Part shown: piece after piece, positions 11,806 to 24,249 of the stretch
How positions within the stretch are numbered: the stretch's first letter is position 1
How the letters are laid out: each line of letters begins with the position of its first letter
NCBI GenBank assembly: GCA_019843655.1
Contig: JACDQD010000001.1
Span: forward strand, 46,770,443-46,834,442
Direction of reading: 5' to 3'
Source of the DNA: Lethocerus indicus
Lineage: Eukaryota > Arthropoda > Insecta > Hemiptera > Belostomatidae
Length of the DNA stretch: 64,000 nt
The notes under the pieces: model-generated
What the model saw: the letters and a program-made list of their open reading frames with translations, nothing else
What the model was told of the DNA's origin: nothing
Databases searched by the model: none
Program-made: the position numbers and the translations under genes

Positions 11806-14800
11806 TCAATCCATTGCTGTTTTTTTTGCTAAAGTTGTTAAAGACGAAATCTCCGTTGGTTCATTCTCAACACAGGAAAATTGAACAATCTCATTCGTTT
11901 CACTTGTCAAATCTGAAAAAAGAAATTAAAAATTAAAATTGTATGCAGCTGCAGAATGCTAAAACATTCAATGCAAGCTATGCTATCTTGCATATCATAT
12001 CACATATTACAAACAGATACAGACTAGATCGGTATTTTAAAAAACCTGATTATTTATTATTAGTGTTTCATGTATGTATGTATATTTCTGTTTCACAGAC
12101 TCCGATAATAATTCTTGGTGATATTTCCTTTAAATAATGAGAAATCATTCAGTCAGACTTTTGTCAACAATTCAAAAGTGTAAAGATAAACACCATTATG
12201 TATTCTGTTTTATTAATTATTCCTTTGGATGGTGCAAATGTTTATAATAATATTTATTACCCATTTCAAATTAATTAAGAAATCCTTTTGCTCCTTTAAA
12301 TTATTTTTTAAATTAATTCCTTTAATTTACTCAAGGTTAAAACATTTGATGAAGAGTCCCATATACACCTCATATAAGAAAAAATAAGTATAAAAAAATA
12401 CCATTTTGTGAGGGCCATTGTTTATGAGATGGGGCGTACAAAATAATCAAAGCAAATATGTATATATTCCACATCCCATATACACCAGTAAAAAATGCAG
12501 AAGTGTATTCCAAATGTTGATGCTCATCCCACTTCCACTGTCCTTCTGAAACCTACAGAACATTGAGATTAATTAAATGAATGTATGAAATAATGATTAC
12601 TTATAGAAGTGTATTCCAAATGTTGCTGCTCATCCCACTTCCACTGTCCTTCGTGTTTTCCAAAAACAGGAAGAACCTCTGACAGGAGTATTCAACACCT
12701 GCTGCCCGAGGTTGTCCCCGCAATATTACACAATCTTACGGGAAGTTAGTAATAATTTGATCCAAGTCATGGTTTATTGAAATTATCAGAAGTGCAATTC
12801 TCTGATTGCGAGGCTACTTTGTACCAAAGAAAAAAATCAATCAATTTGAAAAAAAACTCACCTGCCCAAGGATGAATGTGACTAATGTCAAAGCAGCGCA
12901 AATAAGTGTTGTAAGCATGAGAAAATTAAATCTATAAATTATTCCAGAATAATGAAGTCGTCTAGCTTGAGACATGACAGGCAAGTTGGCTCTCTTCGCC
13001 CTCATGTTGCAGAACACCTGCCATATAAGCCAACAAAGAACTAAAAAGTATGCACCAACACTGATTCCTCCAATAATTAAAAATCCCATCTAATGAAAAT
13101 GTTAAGGTCACTCAATATGGCAGGAATGAACAATAGAGTAATAATCGACAAATTAACAGTCAATCATTTCAATGAAAGAAAGTTTGCTATTCATGAAGAT
13201 TATCCAATACAGAGGAAACTGAGGTGAGGTTTACTGTTGAAAAGTCGTCTTTTTATTGTTTATGTGATTTATAAAACCGAAAGAAGTCATATTGATAGAT
13301 CTGATTCAGTTTAACATATCTGTGACTAAAGAAAAATTATATTTCAACATTTGAAAGAAGTCAGGGCCATAGAATGTGTTAAAACAGCTAAAAAAATACT
13401 TAGAACTGAAGATTGTACTATATTAGAATTAGAAAAATGTTCATAAATAGTTTTGATCAAAATATAGGTTAGGATACAGCTACTTTAGTTCCAAAATCAG
13501 TAACCCAAATTGAGTAGAATGGGTTTTTCAGCTGAATTCCTCTTTCACATAAATCAAAAATGAATAGCGCTACACAGCCAACTGCTACACCACTCAGATG
13601 CTTCCAATACGTTTTTAAATGGCTTTCTTGACTTTCCTGAAACAATGATTGATATACTTATCATTTAATTACTCACAAATAATAATGCATTATAATTTCT
13701 GAATGAAACAATATTTAAAAGTAATGAGTATGCATATTTATCTAAATTCTCAAAACTTCCATAAGCCACTCCTCTTATATATTTTTTCTTATTTCGCTCA
13801 GTCATTTCTCATTTTTAATGCTAATAAATAAATACAGCTTACCGAAATCTATTATAACAGGATGCACATGAAACAGAAAGAAAAAAAGAATTTGGTCAAA
13901 GTATAACATAACTATAATAAGTATAAAATGCATAAATAAAATTTGCATAAAAAAAATAAATAAAGGAAATTTCTTTTAACAAAGTTAATGAATTCATTAA
14001 ACTGAATTGATAAAAATTGTATTTTTACCATTAAGTGTTCAGCAGCAAAAATTAGCCAAAACGACAGCAATGCAGCATAAAATATCCCCTGTCTGATATC
14101 AGCCAGTAATAACATAAATGGTAGCTCATAGAATAATGTTAGAAGTTCCAGTGGCACTGAAATTTGGAAATTGATAATATAAACTTGTATAAAATATGAG
14201 ACATAATTTGTATGGGATCTACAATTCATTATGACTAATAGCAAAACAAATGAGCAAGCAATACTTGTATTTTTCTTATATAACTGTGGTGGCCGGTTAA
14301 AATATACATAGACTGAACAGTAAATTACAAAAGAAGCATAATTATGTATTTGTAGAATCAAAATGGATGCAGGATATAACATGAAAAGTGTAGAAACTGA
14401 ATAGTACTTACAATTCAAAAACGATAAAGTTATTCCCAGGAAAACTAACATGTATTCAAGCAACAATGGCTTCCTTTGTAAACCGGTTACTCTGTTCCAG
14501 AACCATATCAAAATTCCAACAATGAAAGGGAAAAATACACTCTTCAGAGACATCCATACTTTTGTGAATCCACCTGTCTGATTGATGGCCTATAATCACC
14601 AAAACAGTTAACTGAGTATTACGCTATATGTGTGTGTTTATATATCTATGTATATATATAAAATAAAATGTAATAAATGGTCAGACTTTATACATATATA
14701 AATATACTATGAAAGGGTATCACATACAACTAGCCACATATCATCAACATTTCCAAGATTGATATTCATTTTCTTTTCATTATCAACAGGTAATCTAACA

Positions 14801-16360
14801 TTCAACAAGTAGAAATCATGATGCAGAGACCCTAGTTCAAATAATGGCATAATAGTACAGTTGTAGGGGTAGCCTTCTTTTTTCTGAAACAAAACAAAAT
14901 AATAAGCTTAGAATATTGTCAGGAGAATGAATTAATAGAAATAATATAAAATATTAAATATTCTCACAAAATAACGCAGTTCAAAATTTACATTTCCATT
15001 AACATACAGACTACCCATAGCTACTAACATTTTCAAGGATGCAATCCAAATTTCTTTGCTCAACAGACGATGCATAATATTTCCAGTCATCATCTTTATC
15101 TCCTATATTTCTATAACCCAATTTGGCATCAATTGTTAGAACAGTTCTTGTTTCTGCAAGCAATTAAGAATATCAATTTAAAATATAAAAATAATAAATA
15201 ATTTAAAACTTCAAGTTTTAAGTCTTTAACTTTGTGCATATATGATTCAAAAAAGGGGTGTTATCATCATTTAGCCATAATATATTCACAAAATAATTTC
15301 ATTCTTGTCCACAGACAAAATTACATTTAAGAAATAGGATTACATCATATCATATAATTATATGTTATTTCAACAATAAAACAACACTCACCCATGTCAT
15401 TTCCAGGATGATAAATAATATCTAGGTGAAGAATTCCAATTAGATTTTGTTGCCAACGAGAATAGTCAAGTGTCAAACCGTCTCTCGGTGAAGGAAACTA
15501 ATGAAATACAGCAATGACAGTACTTTTTTATTGTTCAAGAGCTTTTTGAAGTGAAATAAGCTTCATATTCGTGTATTAATTACCCGATAGTACATAAATA
15601 ATGCGCCTACGTTAAAATCTTTTATTATGACTATGACATTTCCATTTATAGGCAATAAGGTTTTTTCCCTCTTAAAATAAGGGTGCATCATATAATTGAG
15701 GAAACATTATATCAGTTGAATTATCAAAGTAAAATATTCAAAAAACAAAATTTAAAAAACAATGGTCTGAGAAAAACTTACTTGGAAGACAAATACAATT
15801 TGATTGGCAATACGGTGATATTTATCGTACGTGTAGTCATTATCCAAGGGCTCACATTTTTTCTCACCACGAGTATAGAACCATGCATCAGTATTATTCG
15901 AGTGATCCACACATTTTGTTGCCAGAATAAGATCGGTACTCGAAGGTTTCGGTGCTAAAAAATTACAATCATATCGACATTTCATTCTTTCGTTTCCTTA
16001 CACACTAAAACTAAATAATGTTTTCATTATAAACATAGAATTGCCCTGTCATCACAGTTGACTTCCCTTAAGTAATGCAATATTAAAGTGGGCTTTCTTA
16101 TATAAAATTTGAGGTTTCTAAGAAGCAGCACAGTTAGTTTTACGTAATTTATCAACAAGGAACAATAAACACAACAACACACACAACAAAGATAAACAAG
16201 GAACAATAAAGTAGGGCGAAAAATTATCAAGCCGGTATTTAAAAAAAATCATACCTATAAGTCCTCCGATCAAAAAGCAAACTATCTGACATATTAGGAA
16301 CAGAATCACGAGCACGGCAAGTTTTTTGCCACTCAAATTTTCCAACACGGACCCGGTCAT
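11806..16360 (-). CDS. wls: Wntless (Evi/Sprinter), Wnt cargo receptor
   Basis: Wntless binds lipid-modified Wnt in the secretory pathway and carries it to the plasma membrane. Exons in transcript order: 16360-16255, 15954-15782, 15670-15584, 15497-15392, 15153-15029, 14883-14728, 14589-14412, 14156-14029, 13636-13478, 13089-12862, 12552-12402, 11912-11806; all phases agree, giving about 567 aa (human 541). TM1 is at about residues 13-36 ([13 protein letters not shown] onwards). A lumenal GOLD-like region with paired cysteines follows, including [15 protein letters not shown]. The seven-helix C-terminal half contains [34 protein letters not shown] and [15 protein letters not shown], all close to human WLS. 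The C-terminus ends KKTAMD, not the mammalian KEAQE retrieval signal. The acceptor at 12553 was preferred over an AG nine bases further because only it keeps the conserved EGQWKW in frame. Confidence 0.95.
12499..12652. repeat. 48-bp duplication of Wntless exon 11 sequence
   Basis: Bases 12499-12546 (inside coding exon 11) recur at 12605-12652 in the adjoining intron with a single difference (A versus C in CCAAATGTTGatGCTC). The copies are 106 bases apart. The intronic copy stops exactly where a dispersed repeat begins (12653). Confidence 0.9.
12653..12765. repeat. Dispersed repeat, copy 1 (unclassified)
   Basis: This segment (TTTCCAAAAACAGGAAGAAC through ATTACACAATCTTACGGGAAG) aligns in order with 21843-21945 (TTTCCAAACACAGGAAAAAT through ATTACACAATCCTACCGGAAG), with small substitutions and gaps. 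No coding frame or tRNA-like promoter box was identified, so the class is unknown. Confidence 0.7.
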
Positions 16361-17132
16361 TTTGAAAGAAAAGACCGTGCAATTAATTTTAAATCACCAT
16401 ACAAACGAAACAGCGTCTGCCGAATGACCAGTTATAAGCTCGTGCACTTGCTATAATTCCTCAGAATTATATTAAGTGCACTGCTCGTTACATATTGTAC
16501 TTTCGTTTGTTTGAGACTCCTGATGATGTGTTGCTGTAATAATAACATCATTTATTTTTCATAAAATATTTCCCCTCTTAAACTTCATAGTTATGTTTTT
16601 AATAAGATACGTTTGTAGCAGTATAAAGTACGGGCAATTTGCAGTAGAAAAATTTGGTTTCCAAACTGATGAGTTGTCTATCAAGAATTCATATTAAAGA
16701 AGAAACGCATGGTTTATACTCACATGAAGTGCCAAGAAAAGATGTATATAAGAATTAAATCATGCAACTTTTAAATCTAAACAATGCCGCTTTAAATTAA
16801 TCGTTTTGGCTTACAGGAATTACATTACAGATTTTATGCGGCTGGGAGATATTTTTACAGCCCCCCTCTCTAAAAAAATAATTGTTATCTTTTCTTATAT
16901 AGAAAAATAATTATACTCACTCTTTATTATTTAGAAACGAATAATAAATGTGACATTACGGAAATTATAGTAGCTAAGTAGTGTTGAAGTTTAGGAACCA
17001 ATGATTAGGGATATTTCTTGTTCAATATCAACGGTTTTCTGAATTTTGAAATAGTGACGATACCTCCCATTGTGGTTACACTTTGTAACCTCCTTGAGAT
17101 CATCTCGTGGTGTTATTTTTTTCCTCAGGAAG
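16361..17132. promoter_or_regulatory. Divergent promoter region between Wntless and MPHOSPH10
   Basis: The two start codons are 772 bases apart on opposite strands, so this interval contains both promoters and 5' UTRs. The sequence just upstream of MPHOSPH10 is pyrimidine-rich (TTTTTTTCCTCAG at 17115-17128), so a splice acceptor for a noncoding first exon is possible. No strong core element was recognised. Confidence 0.5.
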
Positions 17133-20100
17133 ATGACATCTCAGATCAATCATATTTTGTCTGCTTTTGAAAAATTGACTGTTAGCGCGGAGGATTTCTT
17201 GGGGTGAGTTATAAATTCCGTTCTCTCTCCTCCCTCTGTGCTTTTATATGTTCATTGCATATTGTTTACTGTTCAAGATACACCTCCTGTTACACCTTTC
17301 ACCATATCAACGCCTGTTTCAGAGTCCATTATCGATTTGAACGACAGTTCAAATTTTTCCTGAACACATTTCAGTAATTACAGTTCACAATTGAAGATGT
17401 GACGAAAGGAATTATTGATTTTTTGTTATAACTTTTAATTTCGAGCTGTAACAGCTTTTTCATACTGCCCTCTGTACTATTATTAAAACACATATTGGTA
17501 ATTACAGCTGCTGTGGAGATTTGAACGATGATTTCAGAAAACTGCTGCAAACTATATACAATTTCACTAGTAAAGTTCACGAAAAAATTGATCAGAGCAT
17601 TCCAGAATTGGTCGTTGATGGTTTCGATGCAGAACAAATTTGGCAGGAGTTGGAAATTCAGAATAAGGAAAATGTCTTTGAATGCCTCACTGGAGTTTTT
17701 GAAATGTTAGTTGAGAAGACTAAACTTATTTTCCCAGTTGATCAGACTATCGATACAAGCGAGGAAAGTGTGGAGGAAAAATATGAGAGTGAAGATCCGT
17801 GCACTTCTTTACAAGCATTTTTTAATGTGGAACAAACGAATGGCATAAGCAAAAGTGATCCAGAATCATTGTCAAACAATATAACTGGTGACATTCACAA
17901 GATGTCGAACAGTAATTATTATGATTAGTTCTTTATTACTTTATAAGTTCATCTTTATTACTGATATCACTGTCAATACTGTATATATTCTTATCTGTAT
18001 TAGAAATTTAAATTTTAAAATTAACTACATCTTTCAGGTGAGAGCAGTGACTTATTTTTTAATAAGAATGCAATGGAGGCATTTCTTGATATTGAAGATA
18101 GGAAGGCTTTAAAAAATGTTAGTGATGAAGATGATATTGAGGATTATGATTATTTTGCTGATGATGACTCTGAAGAAGAAGAGGTATTAGGAGATCTTTT
18201 TTAAATGATTCTAACCATATATTGTGTAAGAAAAGTGAAGGAAATATCATTGTGACTGTTTTTCCAATTTCAGGAAGAAGCACGGGCGACATATTTAGAT
18301 TTTTTTGATGATCCATTAAATGATGACATGGAAGAAAGACTCCTGAACAGGAAAAATCAGGAAGATATGGACATGGCAGATCGAAGCAAAAGAAGAAAGT
18401 AAAAAATATAATATTAATAATTAATAAATCTTTGAAATATTTACATTTATTAAAATGAGTTGAAATTAATATTGTTACATATCTTATTTTATTATTGCAT
18501 TTGAATTTGAGTAACAAAAAGCTGCACGAGTGTTCAGAATCAGGTATTCTGCCCAAAATACATTCTTGGTTATTTGTGGGAAAATATTGTTTATGAACAG
18601 CACTGGAATGATTAGGAAGTAATATTTTAGTTTATTAACAATTTATATTAAACTACATTCAATAGGATAGATAATGATGAAGAGTCAATGTCCAACAGCG
18701 ACATAGAAGAAAGTCCACCAAATGAATCTCAAGAAAGGAAATCGAACCCAAAAATATTACAACTTGAGGAAGAAGCTCTGGCCGAAAAACCTTGGCAATT
18801 AAAGGGTGAAGTTACATCTACTTCAAGACCATTCAATTCATTGTTGGAAGAAGTAGTCGAATTTGATGTTTCACAGAGGCCTGGTTAGTATTCTGATTTC
18901 CATGTTAGAACTTAGTGTTAAAAAATTGGGTATAAGGTGAAGTCAGGACATTAAATGCTTTAAGTGAAAATTTATTTTAACAGGAGTAATGCATATTTAT
19001 TAAAAATTGTGTTTTTCTACTAGCCCCAATAATTACTACCGAAACTTCATTGAGGCTAGAAGATATAATTATACGCAGAATTAGAGATGCAGCCTATGAT
19101 GACGTAGAAAAGAAAATTAAACCAATTCGAACTCCCCAAGAATTCAAAAATGTAATAACATTAGATCAACAGAAGAGCAAATATTCCTTAGCGGAAATAT
19201 ATGAACAGGTATTAATATAAATACAAAATACTGTTTTTTTAAGTAATACATTGTTTTCTTTAAAATAATAATAACAATAGGAATGTACACAATAACAATA
19301 AAAATGTATAATTCAAATTCTTTTATTTTGTCTTAAAGGAATATTTGAAGAAGAGAGATGCTAATGATCCGTCGGACACAAAGCCCGAGATTGAACCAGA
19401 AAAACATTCGGAAATTAAAAAAATGATGAAATCACTCTTCTCAACATTGGACTCTTTATCAAACTTTCATTACACACCTAAATCTGTGAGTCATTTTCAT
19501 TTGACTTAAGAATATTAAGTATCAAATTGTTTTCCCTTCATTTTTATACCGTAATTTTGCAGTACCGATGTGTGATCATGATCAGGATTATCAATTATTT
19601 CATTATTTCTCCATCAGACAAGTCTATCTAAAGCCCTTATCTAGATTTATTCTCTGACTTTGAAATAATTGGAGCGCATAATTTTTAGGTTGAACCAGAA
19701 ATGAGAATTGTAAGTAATTTGCCTGCCACTATGATGGAAGATGTTGCTCCTGTAACTACGACAGATGTCCAACTGTTAGCTCCAGAGGAGATAGCATCAG
19801 GTGAATTGAATTTAGTAGTTTTCCACTACTAATATCATTATAACAATTTTCTAGAGATTTTTATTAGGTTTATAAACAATTATAATTAACTCTAATATGC
19901 TTTAATATTTGTCTTAGAGATTAAAATCAAGTTAAATGTTAAGATATTAATCCTTAAATTATACCTTGAAACCTTTAAAGCCTTAAATTCAGTCTTTCTA
20001 TTGCTCCTTTTCCCCAAAGAGTTCAAAATTCCCAGAATGCCAATAGACTTGATCTTATTAAATCTTGTGTGTAAAATCACAGTTAACCCACTCATAAAAA

Positions 20101-20865
20101 AAAAACTGTAATACTTATAAAAACTTCAGTTCTCCCATATCTTGTTGTCAGGATAAACTTTTTACATAGGCACATTATTCCTAACAATTTATTTAAACAT
20201 ATCAACGATTTCAGATAAGAAATCTAGAGGTTTGCCAGTCGGTAAAGAAGAGAGAACAGCAACTGATAAAAAGAGACAGAGACGAAAGAAGAAAACATTC
20301 CAGGCAAAAATTTTCAAAGAAAAACAAAAGAGGGATAGTGCTAGGGGTTCGGAGGGTAGGCAGAGTGCTTCCAAAAATAAGAATATGTCTAAGAAGGTAA
20401 TGAATAATTATTCTATATTTTAACAATCTTTACATTATCTTTATGAAACAAAATAGTTTTCTAATTCAAACGAAAGGTAAGTTTGAATGGAACACCTCAA
20501 TGAACATCTTAATGAGCATATAGCATTCCTTCTTTTTTGTTATGCTTCAACCCATATTAGATCTTTTAATGATTCCTATATAATATCTATAATTATCACC
20601 CTTTTGATCAGGTACCATTGAATTCTCCAATTTTAATATATGTAAATATGGTACTGTAAAAAATAATATGTAGCCATAATGGAACATTTTAGCATCGGTG
20701 TCATTCATCTTAAGAGTTTATTTTATATTTCAGTTATTCGGTGACATATCGTTAAAATCATCCAAGCAGTTTTTCGAAAAGCTTCAAGATGAAGTGACTG
20801 GTGATGTGAACAAAAAATCAAATAAACAGAAAAGTATGTTAGCTCCCAGAAATTATAAATTATGA
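17133..20865 (+). CDS. MPHOSPH10: MPHOSPH10 / Mpp10, U3 snoRNP component
   Basis: Mpp10 binds Imp3 and Imp4 in the nucleolus as part of the U3 small-subunit processome, which cleaves pre-rRNA for 18S. Exons: 17133-17203, 17508-17887, 18038-18183, 18274-18398, 18666-18883, 19024-19208, 19339-19485, 19689-19800, 20215-20396, 20734-20865; 565 aa (human 681). The middle is acidic ([26 protein letters not shown]). The C-terminal half carries the family signature: [66 protein letters not shown] and LLAPEEI. These parallel human [16 protein letters not shown] and VVSNLPAITMEEVAPV. A lysine/arginine-rich segment ([13 protein letters not shown]) precedes the last exon ([13 protein letters not shown]). 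The start is the only ATG in frame in exon 1. Confidence 0.94.
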
Positions 20866-22331
20866 TGCATAATTGAAGAAGTATGGAATATGTAAAATAA
20901 AACAGCTGCATACTAGTACAACATAATCTGTAAAATGATATCAGTTTAATAACCTACAATACTAATGAGATGATACATGACTGACTGATGCATGTACTAG
21001 CTACCATTTTGATTTTTGTATTAAAAAATCTCAGATATGTTGTTGTATACTTTGTACATTATGTATTATCGGAATATACTATTTTCTTAAAATTTATTAT
21101 AGACAATAGTCTAATCGTACTGACGATTGATGTTTGTATTTATATCTAAACATAATCACTCCCTTTTTGTAAGGAGAACAAATAGCATTATGAATTGTGT
21201 ATGTATTTGTTAAATACAACAATTTGACTTTTATAACACAATGCTTTATATATTCTTTTTTGTTATCATATTTGTCAATTTACAGTCTGCCAGTTTAAAT
21301 TGTTAGTAATTTAAAAGGCTCATAGCATTATTGTTCTCATTTATTGCTGAAATCCCTATTGTAAATTACACGATGATAAATATAAACCATACGGGAAAAA
21401 TCATAAATAAATATAACTCATTATTTTCCTGAAAAAATCATTTACTTTAATGAAAGGTTTTCAAATAAATATAATTTAAATAATTGAACAATATAACTTT
21501 ATTCTATTGGCATACTGGAGCATTCAACACATTATTATTCTCAAAGAATCACTATAATCATGAATTACAAACAAGTACAGTATTTCCCAAATTGTTAATA
21601 ATGGTCATATATCTAACTTTGAAAATGTAATTATAATACAGTAAATATGTTTATATTTTATTCCTTTAATAGACATAAACAATCATGGCACCAATAATTA
21701 AAGCTCAAAAAAGGAAATAATTAGGTACATACATTTCATTACCACAAGTAAAAATATATTTTTTTAATGTCAGAAGCATGAAACCCAAGAGGCTGTTCCA
21801 GAAGGAATGGGTAAAAACCCTTCTAATGGAGTCGTTCAGGTGGTTTCCAAACACAGGAAAAATCCAGGAACAGCAGGGAGTTAACCCCTGCCAACCAAGG
21901 TTCTTCCTATAACATTACACAATCCTACCGGAAGCTAGTTAGTGGTAATATTCAATTTGTCATTGTTGTTTTGACTCTACATTGTATTAATAATTTTTCT
22001 TGATGTCTTTAATATTCATAAAATGAATTTTTATTCATGGTTTCTAAAGACATAACTAACATCCCATCCTTTGGAAAAAGTAGAAAAAGAAACAATGTCA
22101 TACACTGGGTAATACATTTAACTTATCAAGCAGAAGCTTAACACTAATAACAAGCTCACTACAATACATAATGCCTATTATTTAAAATTTTAATATTTTT
22201 TTGTGATTTTTACACAAAATTAATAAAAAACAATAGTTGCAACAGACATTAAATTGTTTATGATACAATTGGATAAAGTATTTTAAAAGTGCTTCATATT
22301 TAGTATTCATACCATTTTGTTAAGTACCTTA
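20866..22331. other. Convergent 3' region of MPHOSPH10 (+) and STAG (-)
   Basis: A+T-rich 3' UTR and intergenic sequence. It contains one copy of the dispersed repeat listed separately at 21777-21950. No further gene is seen. Confidence 0.5.
21777..21950. repeat. Dispersed repeat, copy 2 (unclassified)
   Basis: This longer relative of the segment at 12653-12765 adds about 65 bases on the left, containing AAGAGGCTGTTCCAGAAGG. It shares the core and the right end CACAATCcTACCGGAAG with copy 1. It is noticeably richer in G+C than the flanks, as expected for an insertion. No protein frame was seen. Confidence 0.7.
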
Positions 22332-23908
22332 TTATGCCATATCGTCGTCAGAAAAGGTATCAATGTAGCAGAAGTTAAATCTAGCGCACTGTCTTTGTGG
22401 TCTGGAGGAAGTCGCCATATTCTCAACTGAATAATTGATTGGAGAGTCATTATTTAATTGTGGAGGTGAGACTGATCGCTCACCCTTGTACTGTTGTCTC
22501 TTGTGATATCCGTTAGTTTCTCTAAATACAACATACACAAAAATACTGTTTAGTGTCAACGAGAAATTTCTTGCTCTGCCCTAATAAATAATTAATTGCC
22601 CCCAACTCATCATGCTCCAGTGAAAGGCATTAAGCAATCAATTTTTTAAAATAAAAATGCCATGTATTAATTATAGGTTAAGGTAATAAGGCAGGGATTA
22701 TAAAACAATATAAAAGGAATATTTGACACATAAAGACATAATACCTACTTAGACCCTCTGGCATGTTTTCTTCTTCTACGAGTTGTATCATTCACTGTTC
22801 CACTTTGTCTGCAATACAGAAAGTATTTTTGTCAATCAGCAGAATTTATTACTTTTCCTTTAGTATGAAATTAGGGCTGATTAAATGTATATACGAATAA
22901 AGGACTGGACCTCAAAGAGCAGTAACTCTTGACAACATTAAGGAATTTGGATATTTCAATGTTTATAATTAATTACACTTAAACTATACTTAAATAAAAT
23001 ATAGTATCCAAATTTAAACAAATAAAATAATACCGAATAAATACCCTAGAAACATGCTTCAAACAACTACAGGAGTTTAATCGGATTAAAAGATTGAAAT
23101 CAATCAATTGAAATGAATTAATTTTATACCCGTTTTTTATAATTAAAATTTGCCTCGAATAATTTATTTAATGACAGGTGTTATGAATGTTAAGCTATGA
23201 AATACAAGATAAAATAATTTTTAAAATACAACTTATTTAAACAAACTATTTCAAATGGGGAAAATAATAACACTGATTTAGAAAAAATAAAAAGATCTTG
23301 TCACAAAATATTTATTTACAATGTTCACATAGCCAGTAAATGTTGTAGATTTGACAAAATTAGATGTTCATCAAGAATATATTTATGAAAATTTTTATAT
23401 TTATTAGTCATTCATTTTTCATAGAAGTTCCATATAGTTACCAACACACTATATTATATTTAATACAATTTTTGTTATATAAAACCATCTTTTCCCTTTA
23501 AAAATATTAATATTTAAAAATACAATTAAACAATATTATTTTGACTAAGAATATAAATAGAATGATATTCAATGGAGTAATGGAGCCACTTCACAATGTA
23601 GTCTCCTAATTTATAAATAAAAATATTAAGGAGTATGTAGGCTAAACACATAATGCATTACAAAACCAATGACTTTATTTCTATTTCGTACAGACTTATA
23701 CAATTACAAACAACAGATTCACACTGACCGATAGAGTATTATGGTTAATTACATTATAAAGCAATCATAAATAATGATAGCAATATAAATAATTAAAAGA
23801 TTAAGGCCACATGATATAATTTATAATAATAGTGAAATATTTGATTCACTTATTTTTACAGGAGTCAATTTTCAAATGTATTATTACCACCATCATTACT
23901 GACAAATT

Positions 23909-23941
<33 letters not shown>

Positions 23942-24190
23942 ATGTGTATCTTTCAACTAAAAAACAACATAAAAAAGCTTCATCACTCCATTTTAATCAA
24001 ATTTTAAACATTATATACAATACATGTTCTTAACAAAAGGTAATGGGTTTATATTTTCATTGTTTCTTAAGGTATTGAGGCACAAAAATACTTACAACTA
24101 TTAAGATTAAACAAAAAGGATCAAAACAGGGGGACACAAATTAAGTAAATAATATAAATGCTTGAATTTTAACTGCAGTAATACTTCTTT

Positions 24191-24249
<59 letters not shown>

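Noticed and set aside
13912..14553. 213-residue minus-strand frame as a single exon
   Set aside because: It is two Wntless exons (14589-14412 and 14156-14029) plus an intron that happens to lack stops; both splice pairs give the conserved protein.
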